Source of the DNA: Rhodotorula mucilaginosa
Lineage: Eukaryota; Basidiomycota; Microbotryomycetes; Sporidiobolales; Sporidiobolaceae
Assembly: GCA_034406715.1 (NCBI GenBank)
Contig: CP137873.1
Span: forward strand, 310,001-374,000
Direction of reading: 5' to 3'
Length of the DNA: 64,000 nucleotides
Of this stretch, positions 34,819 to 44,749 are shown piece after piece (the stretch's first letter is position 1; the number at the start of each line of letters is the position of its first letter). The position numbers and the translations under genes were made by a program. The notes under the pieces were generated by a model. It made no database searches. It was not told where the DNA came from and worked only from the letters and a program-made list of their open reading frames with translations.

Positions 34819-36598
34819 TCAAGCCTGGGTGATGGTCCACATCTGACCGTTGTTGCCCTGCAGAGAGTCAACACAAGGTCAGTGACGATCGCCTTGGTGA
34901 ATCAGCGCAAGAGTCCCTCGTGATGGGACCGAGCGGAAGAGTGCCGGGAAACAGATCGACAACGAAGAAAAGCTGCGCACCTGGTCCCACAGGTCGAGAG
35001 CCGTGCTCTGGTAACCACCAAAGGTCGAACGCGGGTCCGCTCCGATCGCGCGAGTCGCCATGTCCTGTGCAAGCGCAACTTTTCGTGGTCAGGACGAGCG
35101 CGACTCTTGCTTGAACGAGGACAGCGGAAGAGCGCTGCGATCGACTGACCTGGATGTGGTCGACAGCGATGATGTAGTAGCTCTGCTGTCCCCTCTTGGC
35201 GAGCTTCTTGGCGAGCTCCTTGTGCGAAGGAGCGACCGCCACCGAACGCTTGCCCATGCGAGCCTGACCCTGCTGCGACGCCAAGTACGCCTTGAGGTCG
35301 TCGGCGCACTCGACGTGACCGGCCTTGTAGACGTAGTCTTGGTGGCTGCAGAGCGAACGGGCGGGGAAACGGCGGTCAGAGTCCGTAATGGATACGGGAA
35401 GAGGGCGGCCGAATCAGCTTACTTGGCGAGCCACCATCCTGGGTGACGGCAGATCCAGGTTGTGCGGTCCTGGCTGTTGACATTGGACGTGTCGATGCCC
35501 GAGAGGCTAATCGTAGACGACGAAGACTCCCAGAAGCCGGCCGGGTTCCAGGTCGCCTGCTTGCCATCCGAAGACGACGACGACGAAGCCGCCGGAGTCG
35601 AGTCGGACGAGGTCGGCGCAACGGCAGCCTTGACTTGACCTTCAGCCTGGTTGAACTGGTATGCGCCGTCCGAACTGCTCGAGGACGGGGTCGACTCGGC
35701 GCTGGGCGCAGGAGCCGGAGCGGCCGACGAGGACGAAGGTGCCGGAGCGGGGGAAGGCGAGGGAGCAGAGTTCTCGCCAGCTGGGACGAGGTACCACCTG
35801 CGCATCCAAAGCGTAAGCACGATCGCCGGCCAAAGGCCCAAACGAGTCGGACCGGCAAGAGGGTGCAATAAAAGGGCTCTTACCACTGCTTGGTGCGTTC
35901 GAGCGTGGCGGTGCCGGTCAGAGGGCCCGACCCGACAGCGCAGGCGTAAGCGACGGCAGCGTAGTCGACGCCGCCCTCGTAGTTGGCGTCCCACTGCGCC
36001 GAGGCGCACTTGTTGTTGCCGCCCGAGATGCGCGCCTGGTTACCGTTGAACTGCGGGGGCGGGTCGCGTCCGTCAGTTCCCGGTCTCGACACATCACACA
36101 GACAGTACAGCGACTCGGCCGCAACATCTCGGAGAGCAGAGGAGTGAGAGGTAACCGCGTACCTGAATCGCAACCGGCTCGCCGCCAGATTGGGGCACAA
36201 AGTTGGTCACGCCGCTCCGACTGAACGAGAGCGTCTGTCCCGTCGCGACGTTGGTCAAGACGTAGTTTCCGGCGCCGCTGAGAGTCGAGGCGGACGACTG
36301 TAGACTCGAAAAGCGCGTCGAAGAGTGCATGTTTGGCGTGACAGTTCAGCGACGCGTTTGAGGAGCGAGGAGGTGACGAGGGTGGTCATGGCGTGGCACA
36401 GACGTGTCATTACGCGAATTTGAGAGGTGGGAGTGTTCAGGAAGCTGTCAGCGCGGGTGCAGCGAGCGGTGAGCAAGGGGAACAACAAAGGCCACTCACG
36501 GCGATCTGGCTGGCCTGGGCCGAGTTGTCGATGCTGCCTCCTGCCGAGACGAGCGAGACGAGGGAGGCGATGGCCGCGATGGTAGCAGTGAACTTCAT
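34819..36598 (-). CDS. Secreted protein, trefoil-like halves around a Ser/Pro linker
   Basis: 364 aa in seven exons: 36598-36500, 36297-36163, 36050-35884, 35797-35423, 35345-35150, 35064-34981, 34857-34819. It starts with a clear signal peptide (MKFTATIAAIASLVSLVSA). GNYVLTNVATGQTLSFSR then SGGNNKCASAQW resemble a carbohydrate-binding beta-trefoil pattern (Y.L.N..TG..L, KC..A.W), and the C-terminal LDLWDQGNNGQMWTITQA resembles the closing QxW of such a fold. Between them are an APSPSPAPAPSSSS-type linker and a Cys/Trp segment TWICRHPGWWLAK. The fold assignment is tentative and the whole may be a fungal-specific secreted protein. It is inserted, opposite in strand, between array copies A and B. 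Confidence 0.7.
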
Positions 36599-37528
36599 TG
36601 TCGAGTGTGTGGACTGGCTGTGGCTGGCGAAGGAGCAGCGGTTGTAGATGCCGAGGTGGAGACGCGACAAGAGTTTGAGTTCTGGAACGAGCGTGAGTCC
36701 AAAGTGCAGCAGGGCACTTGGGTGTCGGAGGCGGGTGGTCGGGAGCTTGTACGTCTACGCTGGCGTACACCACGCGTAGCAGATGAATGGAGAGAAGCAG
36801 CGCGTCCGATGCGAGCTGCAGCCGACTCGAAACGATCGCCGGCGCGGAAGCGACTCGGAGCTCGGCGAGCTGCCGGTCACGACGTACGGAGGCATTGTGG
36901 AACAAGCAGGCGCGAAATATACAGCAACCTGCATCAACCAGGCTAATTCGGATACGTTTCCCGCCGCCTCAAAGCCGTCCCGTCGCGCTCAACTCTCCTC
37001 CAGACTCGAGTTCTCCTCCCGTCGCAGAGCCGGACGCGACTGCATTGTCCCCGGCAGCGATGTCGCACGGCGGAATCAAGAAAAGCTCAACACGAAAGAG
37101 GCGGAGACCGGAAAGCGTGAAGATCGAAGCGAAGAGACGAAGCAGCGGCGATGTGTTCGCCTGGGAGCTGTCCGGACGGGGCCTGAGCTCTCCTCGGAGT
37201 CGTGCGTCATAGCAGCCATCCGCTTCTTTGGCATCACACAGGTTCTCTCCAGTCCGCTGCGCTCCGTCCGAGCCGGAAGAAAAGAGATCGAGGGACAAAG
37301 TGTCTGAAGAAGCTCGGCGCAGCGCAACGACCTCGCGAGCTCCCCTTCTCCCGCTTAACCTCGGAAGCCGCGTCAGACTCGTTTGGCGAGTCAGGTTGCA
37401 CCTCTTCAGGGCGCCAAGCGAAATTTCACCGCCGTCCGAGGTCGCGTGTACGACCGACTGAGACCAACACTTGTCCGACGCCCGCGTTTCGCTCTTTTAC
37501 GCTTCATCCGTCGACACCTCGCACCAGC
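36599..37528. promoter_or_regulatory. Divergent region, secreted protein / array copy B
   Basis: 930 bp between divergent starts. A short basic reading frame begins at an ATG near 37060 (MSHGGIKKSSTRKRRRPESV) but has no family support. Otherwise nothing recognised. Confidence 0.45.
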
Positions 37529-38623
37529 ATGGCCTGGACGAGCCTGGATAGCGCTCTCGTACACGAAGACGTGTTCGCCGAGGTCACAATTGACAAGCTC
37601 GACACGCTCTCGCCAGCTCAACTGGCCATTGCGGCGGGCCGGGACGACCTCGACTTCCTCACCAAGTTCAGGGCTGGGATGGACTTCCTTGACCGTCGCT
37701 CCAGCTTTCGCGCTCACTGTGCGGATCAGACCAGCGGCACAGTACCCGATCCTTCAGGAGGTGGGGCATCCGAGCCGACCCGCTGCCGCGGGGATCATGA
37801 CTGAACTCAAGTTGGTACAGGACTCTTTTTCGCCCCTCTCGAGTATGATCTGCCCGACAACCCGGACGAGTACACGCCCACCATGCTCCTCTTGCTCCCC
37901 TTCAATCGGAAGAACAGCAACGACGACCTCGTCCAGGAGGCGGCCGCCCGGTTCCGGGACCTTGCCCTGACCCACCAGACTCGTGGACCGACGCCCTCGC
38001 TGCCGTCGACTACTCCCTCGCGCAATCCCTCGCCGACGCCTGAGCCCACGCTCTCGTTTCCTGCTCTGTCTTGCTCTTTCGCGTTTGCAGAGCTCCATGC
38101 GCCTCGCGAGATCGAATCCATTCAAGTGGAGGTCACAGGGGACAACAAGCTCGTGATTCCGGAGCAAGGTTACACGCTGCTCACCGTTCCGCGCGAAGAA
38201 GTCCAAAAATTCGACGGTGCGTCGTCAGGTTGTGAGAGGTGTTCTCTTGCGTGACAAGCGCTGATACTGGCTCGGCTTGTTTCCGCAGTGCAAACGGATC
38301 ACCAAGACTGCACGATCATGGAGCTCAAGGCTGGAAAGGCGCTCCTCGGCCAGTCTGAAGAGCCTGACTGTTCGATCCGCCTCAACTTTGGGCAAATCGA
38401 CCGCGACGAGCCCGTATTTGCGAGCATGGAACGCCGCATCGCCGCTTGGGTCGAGCCTCCTGGAGGTTCAGTGAGGTGGGCGAAACGACGGCGGACCCTC
38501 ATTCTTAGACTCGTGAGAAGCTGAGACAACTGATCCGCCACTTTCTCCCCAAAAAACAGCTCGACTTCCAGCGCTGATGCTGACGCAAGCCTGCCGCCTT
38601 CCAAGCGCCGCCGCGTCACCTAA
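37529..38623 (+). CDS. Tandem orphan family, copy B (short form)
   Basis: 292 aa in four exons, 37529-37760, 37821-38216, 38289-38475, 38560-38623. It keeps the first three family blocks: exon 1 (LDTLSPAQLAIAAGRDDLD, closest to C and D), exon 2 (TMLLLLPFNRKNSNDDL with AAARFRDLALTHQ, and DNKLVIPEQGYTLLTVPREE) and exon 3 (MELKAGKALLGQSEEP, FASMERRIAAWVEP). Exon 2 is 396 nt, the same as in D, and intron phases are 1,1,2. It then ends in a short last exon finishing ASLPPSKRRRVT, an NLS-like basic tail, so the C-terminal half of A, C and D is absent. It may be a functional short form or a decaying copy; frame and splice sites are intact. Confidence 0.65.
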
Positions 38624-39169
38624 AGCGAGCAATCTGCACAACAAGCTTCTCTTCTCGCGCGCATCCGAGCCGGCGGCAAGGCTCACGTCGCCACGGCGCA
38701 AGCTGCATTCTGTGGTCTGACATTCTTGATTTGCTTGACTTCTTACGCTTTTCCCCTTCCTGGCGCTTGTACTTCCAACTCCCGCGGAGGGAGTAGCTTC
38801 TACTGTAGCAGGATCGTGCTTGCTTGTAAAATGCCTTGAGAAATACAGGCGGCCCATGCAGATTTTGGTGAAGAAGAGTATATATCAAGGAGAATTGGCC
38901 GGCGGAACCTGTGTACTGCGGAGGAGAACAACGCGGGAGCTTCCTCGCTCGTACAAGTTCTCCGGTAAGTAGTCTTCGGGCTCGGACAAAGGAAGTAACA
39001 TTGCACACGGGGAGTCGTGGCACCCTCCCCTTCTTACCAAATCATCAAGTTGCCGCCATCATCTCCTTTGCTCTCCAGAGGCACCTCGCTTGCTCAGCGT
39101 CCATCTCGTCGTACACATTCCTTCTTGCGGAACAGCAGCGCCCACGCTTTTCCGCCCTCTCACCGCGCG

Positions 39170-39959
39170 GATTTGGTCACCTTCGACTCGCTGGCCGTCA
39201 CTCAACATGGTCCGATCCTGTTTCGCCTCCAGCGACCGCACGGTCATGTCGCAGCGATGAGCGTTGCGTCGGCGACCACTGTTGCTGCCCTGCTTTGCCG
39301 GCGCTACCGCACCCAGCTCGACTCGAGTGGAAACGAAGGTGCCGAGCCGAGGCGAGTCCGGGACCCTTCCGCGACGTAGCCTGCGCGCACTGCAGTCAAG
39401 AGGAGGAGCATACTCGGTTCCTAGCCTAGCTTTAGCTTATCGGGCAGGATTGCGATGTGGCGCGAGGTGATTTGACAACACCAAGCCCTTTCTGCAGCTG
39501 GACCTCGATGCTGGATCGCCGGGAGGGGTAAGCTTCGGTCGAGTGGAGTTGCATTCTCCTCACTCAGCCAGCAAGCCATTGACTCGTATCACCGAGCCAC
39601 GTCTCGCTCGCGGTACACGCCAACTCATCCGATAGGAAAGAAACGCCGGCGCGGACTGCGCAAGTCATCGCCGTTGAGCCAAGGTTGAGCTGCAGCAATC
39701 CCTGCCGGCACCCAGGCGCGCGCAAAGCGTACAAGCAAAGCAGAAGTAGGGAATCACAGGCGCAACGGGCTTGGACGAAGCGCGGCGGGATCGAGTGAGC
39801 AGCAAGAAGGCGAGAACGCAGACGCGGGCGCGTCCGGCTGTTCCGGCGGGGTTCGAGCGCACCTCGGACAAGCTCGTCATGGCATGCCCCGACGAAAACT
39901 TCGTCATCGAACTACCTTCAGCACGCCAAAAAGCGCGAAAGTTGGAGGCGACGTGCTGA
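39170..39959 (+). pseudogene. Possible decayed fifth copy of the orphan family
   Basis: The 1.4 kb gap between copies B and C holds two stretches that echo family blocks in the right order and strand. Near 39170-39225, DLVTFDSLAVTQHGPIL resembles exon 1 of D (AVITLESLATLSHPQL). At 39848-39959, TSDKLVMACPDENFVIELPS resembles the end of exon 2 in B (DNKLVIPEQGYTLLTVPREE). No continuous gene model joins them. Similarity was judged by eye and is weak at nucleotide level, so this could be chance. The rest of 38624-40010 shows nothing. Confidence 0.3.
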
Positions 39960-40010
39960 GGAGACGAGGTCAAGCCGTCGCTCGCTTTCTTCCGGCACCG
40001 ATCCCCGATC

Positions 40011-42129
40011 ATGGCGGGGACGGACCTCGACAGAGCGCTGCTGGGCGAAGACCTTACCTCGAAGGTGACTCTGCAAAACGTCGCTTCGCTTTCCCCGGTT
40101 CAGCTCGCGGTGGTCGCCGCTCGCGACGACCTGGAACGACAGGTCCAGAATCGAGCGTGCACAGCGTTCTTGCGGAAGAAGGCCGTCTTTGATGCCGCTG
40201 GAGGGACCGAAGACCCATCTCAAGGTCAGTCACCATCGCTGCTCCTACTCCGGGGCGGTTCTGACGGGAAAAAAGCGACGGGTCAACAGGATTGTTCGCA
40301 GTGCCTCTCGACAGACAGCTTCCAGACCGGATCGAGGATCTTTCACCCACAGATCTCGCTTTAGCACCTTTCAACGATTTCTGCACAGATGGCGACTTTC
40401 TGAACCGCGCAGCCCTGCGCTTCCGGCAGCTCGCGACCGAGTACCAGGCGGGCCGACCCATCACGCAGGTGCCGTCGCCCTTGTCATCACCCTCGCGGGA
40501 CCACCCCTCCTCTCCGACGTCATTTACGCGCCCGCAAGTTGGCGGCAGCGGACGGACCTTTGCCGCCGACTCGTGCTCCTTCTCGTGGGGCGACGAGCTC
40601 GCGCGGACCATTGGACCGGTCGAAGTCAAGCTGGAGGAGGACGAGCTCGTCATCGCGTTCAAGAACCAGCCGCTCTTCAACATTCTCGCCAGCAAGCTGT
40701 GCTTCTTCCTGTGTAAGTCCCTGCGCGCAGTCCCGCCTTCCGGTTTCCTCACGAACGCTCCATCTTCTTCCGGCAGATCTCGAGGGAGAAAGTCAAGGGG
40801 AGCACGAGGAGATGACCCTCCAGCTCGAAGCGGACGACGCGCTCATGGGAGGCACGACTCGACCCGGGCCTCACTTCAACCTTCGACTCTTCCTGGGGAA
40901 GACCCCCCGCGACGCTCTCAGCACGCTTACCGCCGCAGTCGAAACTTGGCGGCAACGTTTTGGCTTTCTCGTTTCGAACCTGTGCGTACTCCCCGACCAG
41001 TCTACTCGAGCGTCAGAAGCACTGAGCTTGCTATCGCGCCTCTCGTCAGTCCTGCAACGCCAACCCCGTCCGAGGGTTTCGCACACATCCCTCTTTCGCC
41101 GGTCAACATCACGTTTGAATACTCGCTGAACACGACTCACCCAAGTGTGCCAGATCCCGCTGTCGGCCACGCGACTCCCGCTTCTGGCGCTCAAGTCGAA
41201 CGGAACGCCGGCGGGACCGCCCGCTCGCAGGCTATACCGGCACACTTGTTGCAGCCCCTCAAAGATGCCTCCGGACCGTTCCGCTACCTCAGTCCCTCAC
41301 CCGCACCGCCAGGGTGGACCGCTGGGTGCGTCACTTGTCAGAGACGGGACCTGAGAGGCGGACAATTGACACGGAGGATATGCGCGTCACAGTTTCTGGG
41401 TCCGGCTTTTCGCGATTCTCCGAGCCGTCTGTCCGCAGGCGGGGCTCTGCTATCCGAACTTTACTCTTTCAGAGATCAAACTCCTGTCGAGGCGAACCGA
41501 CATTGGCAAACTGCCCGAGCTGCCGGATAAGCCATGCCCGAGCGAACGAAACCACTCTCCGGTGGACCGCCTCGGCCTGGAGCAGATCTATCGAGCGAGG
41601 AACAAGCTCAGTGAGTACTCACAGACAAAGGTGACACGAATAGGTGCACAAAGGAGGCTGACTCGTTTGTTCCGAAGCTGTCAATCAGAGTCGCAATGTG
41701 CTCCTGACGGCCGATTATCCCGACTTGCGAGCGTACGCGCACACGATGGGCAAGATCGTCGATGCCCGCAACGTGTTTCTCAACGCCTGCGACTACATTC
41801 TGCGGCAAGACTCGGCGATCAAACACCTCGACTCGCCCTGCAAGTTGTCGAAAAAGCATCTCGACGTCGTCTGCGAGCTGCGGGAGTCGGAGGTCTAGTT
41901 GAGTTGATTCCTGCGCGGTTTCCGGCTTCGCTTCCTCAGTGCACCGAGACTGATGTGACCCTCTAGCCGAATGGTCAACTGCACCGAAAGGAACTCGGTT
42001 CTCATCCGTACGAGCAAATTCGCCCGCCACGAGCTCGAGCCGTCAGCACACCGTCGTTTCGAGGCGGCGCTTGCGGAGATTGTGCGCATCGAAGACGGGA
42101 TCCAAGGGGAGGGGGATGTCACGCTGTGA
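40011..42129 (+). CDS. Tandem orphan family, copy C
   Basis: 564 aa in seven exons: 40011-40224, 40302-40712, 40777-40981, 41050-41325, 41393-41610, 41678-41885, 41967-42129; intron phases 1,1,2,2,1,2. Exon 1 (214 nt, as in A and D) carries VASLSPVQLAVVAARDDLE. Exon 2 has TDLALAPFNDFCTDGDFL with LRFRQLATEYQ. Exon 3 has MTLQLEADDALMGG and WRQRFGFLVSN. A Pro/Ser-rich exon 4 ends FRYLSPSPAPPGWTAG, exon 5 is FWVRLFAILRAVCPQAG with DRLGLEQIYRARNKL (218 nt, as in D), exon 6 has RAYAHTMGKIVDARNVFLNA, and exon 7 ends HRRFEAALAEIVRIEDGIQG. No known domain, signal peptide or membrane segment. Stopping at the TAG at 41896-41898 is possible but would drop the shared last exon. Confidence 0.75.
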
Positions 42130-42535
42130 TGGAAGACTTGAACGCTTGGAATGGCATGGGTGGATGTAAGGATGCAGCTTCGTGAAAGGCTTGTTGTTGC
42201 GCTTTGATTCGGGTCCGTTGCGGACATGGACTGCAGCGATCGACTTCCGTCACACAGCATTCGCAGTGACTCCGCTGTGCTATATCCGGACCACTTTGCT
42301 GTTCAAGCTGGAGGCTAGTAGACGTTTTTTGAAAAGGATTGGAAAGTCGACCTTTCTTTTCTTTCTGTTCTCTCCAAGTATAGTGTCCCCCTTGCACGCT
42401 CTCTTTTCTGGCAGTTCCTTACTATTGGCTAAGTCAACAAACTCCGCTCACCTGACAGCATAAATTGGTGTGCTACCTGCATCTCGCCGCTGCGACGGAC
42501 GGTTGCTTCGACGCTTCGCCTTCGTCGCTTCGGCC
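42130..42535. other. Intergenic: promoter of array copy D
   Basis: 406 bp between copies C and D, same strand. An AT-richer stretch with TTTCTTTTCTTTCTG (near 42351) and CATAAATT (42460) precedes the copy D ATG. No gene seen. Confidence 0.5.
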
Positions 42536-44620
42536 ATGACGCTGTCCGGACTGGACGAGAGGCTGCTACGTGAGGACTGCACCGCTGTGATCACCCTCGA
42601 GTCGCTCGCTACGCTCTCGCATCCTCAGCTCGCCATTGCCGCCGCCCGGGACGACCTGGGTGTGCTCATCAGACAGCGAGCCTATCACGCGTTTTTGAGC
42701 AGAAGGGGAGCTTTTCTGGAAGGCGAGGAAGAAGTAGGTATTGAGAACGGTGCGTACAGACTCTCTGGTCGCTAGTCGATTCCATATTGACGGCTTGACC
42801 CTGCAGAAATCTTCTCCGTCCCCTTGGGCAGCTCCACTTTGTCGCTTTCGGATGTTGACAAGGCCACGCCGACGAGTCTGTTGCTCACACCCTTCAATGA
42901 CCAGCTACGAGATGAGGATCTTGCCCAGAGGGCTGCACGCCGCTTCTGGCAGCTCGCCTCGGACCACCAGCAGCGCCTGAAAACGGAACCGCCGGATCCG
43001 GGGGATGGCCGGACCCAGTCGCAGTCATCGGAGTCTGGCGCCGTGACCATGCATATTGAGCACGCCTTCCTTGAGTGCCCCTCTCACGATCCGCTGTCCG
43101 CCGTCGATCTCGAACTGCAGGTGGAGGGCGGCAAGTTGTCAATTTACCAACAGGGGCAGTTTCTCTGTTCCGTCCGTGCAAGCCACATTAAGCGGGTCTC
43201 CTGTGAGTTACACCTAGCCTTTGCGTGAGTTAGTAGTGCCTCACAGCGAACCCCTTCGCTCGGCAGATATCGCGGGTGAAGACGATGGAGGCGATCGAGT
43301 CGATTACTCGCTCTGCATCGACACTAAACAAGTCAAGCTGCCGAATGGCCAGTCTCTCGAGCCACAGTGCCGGTTGTTGCTCGCGCTTGGCATGCTCGAC
43401 AATACCGACTCGTGCTTTGTGCGCTTGCGACAGGCGATCTCGCGTTGGCAAAAGCAGCTGGGCTTTCGCATCTCTGCCGACAGGCGAGTCGGTTCTCTGT
43501 GACTCGTCGTCACATCGAGCTCTGCTAAAGCGTCATCTCTATGAAATCAGCAGTGGCGCTACTACCGATGGATCCCTAACGCCCGCCGCCGCCGACGCGC
43601 TTCCGACGATGAAGTCAAACAGCTCTTCGGAACTTTCTCCTCTGCAGTCTTCGCCAGCAGAACCATCTACGCGACCGATACAGACGGATGCTACGACGCT
43701 CTCCGCGCGGCCACAACTCCCGAGCACCCCGACCCCGCCAACGGGCCCCTACCGCTACCTGAGTCGGAAACGCGCGGACGTCGAATGGACTGCCGGGTAC
43801 GCCATGTGTTCCGCAACATTCGTGAGTGACTCTGACGGCCCTTCCACACGTTTCATTGTGCGCGCGGCAGATTCTGGGCACGGCTTTACGCCCTGCTGCA
43901 AGCGATCGGACCTCGCGTTGCGTTCGATTTCCCGCAGTTCACCCGCGAAGAGATCTTCATCCTCGCTTTCTTGTCTGAGCCGACCAGCCTACCGCAACTG
44001 CCGAAAGATCCACTGCCGACCACTCCGAAGCATGCGCCTGTTGCTCGTCTCGGCCTTGAACACATCTACCATCGGAATGCACGTCTCAGTGCGTCACCAA
44101 CCTTCGGTAGTCTTTATCGTTGTACCACGATCCAGCTGACCTTCTCCGGCCAGACGTGGAGCAGAGCCGACACGTGCTTACTACGTCAAAATACAAAGAC
44201 TTGCAGACATACGCTCGCATAGTCGGCAAGATCATCGACGCTCGTGACGCTTTCATTGGCGCGTGCGATCTTCTCATCAAGCATGAGCTCAAGAACCGTC
44301 TCGGCGATAGGACCAATAAAGACCCGGTTTCACGCTTGATTCAGCTCGTTCAAACGCTGCGGGACGATCCCAGCTCGTGAGCTTTGGTTTCCACCATCGG
44401 CGAGAAAACCCAACTGATCTCTGCCACATCCTCCAGGCGTTTGACCTATTTCGCCGAGCCCGCCGAGCCCGGACAGTCTCGACCTATCAACAGCTCGAGG
44501 TTCTCGGAGCGAATGATTGGCAAAGGACCTTCGCGACGCTTTGACCGAGAGCTTGAAGATATTGTCGAGTACGAGTGGGTCCTCCTGCGCGATCAGGAGT
44601 TCTGGAAAAAGATGCCTTGA
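42536..44620 (+). CDS. Tandem orphan family, copy D
   Basis: 565 aa in seven exons: 42536-42749, 42807-43202, 43267-43483, 43551-43796, 43871-44088, 44154-44376, 44437-44620; phases 1,1,2,2,1,2, identical to C. Blocks: LATLSHPQLAIAAARDDLG; TSLLLTPFNDQLRDEDL with ARRFWQLASDHQ; GGKLSIYQQGQFLCSVR; WQKQLGFRISAD; PYRYLSRKRADVEWTAG; FWARLYALLQAIGPRVA, FTREEIFILAFLSEP, LGLEHIYHRNARL; QTYARIVGKIIDARDAFIGA; and RRFDRELEDIVEYEWVLL. Intron 3 appears to start GCGAGT (a GC-AG intron); a GT donor 15 nt later also keeps frame and adds five residues. Its stop lies 129 bp from the convergent SLX1 stop. Function unknown. Confidence 0.75.
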
Positions 44621-44749
44621 GCCGATGGCAGACGGTGGGGTGGTTCGCTTGTAGCTTTCGCTTGAAATTGCTTGATGACAGTCTTGCGTTGCACTCCATC
44701 GGATCGCAAAGCCACAGATCCCCAAGGCAAAGTACAAGAGAGTGCGAAA

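Noticed and set aside
37060-37212. Small basic reading frame starting MSHGGIKKSSTRKRRR
   Set aside because: Short, no family support, and located in the divergent spacer ahead of copy B; it might be an unannotated leader but cannot be supported.
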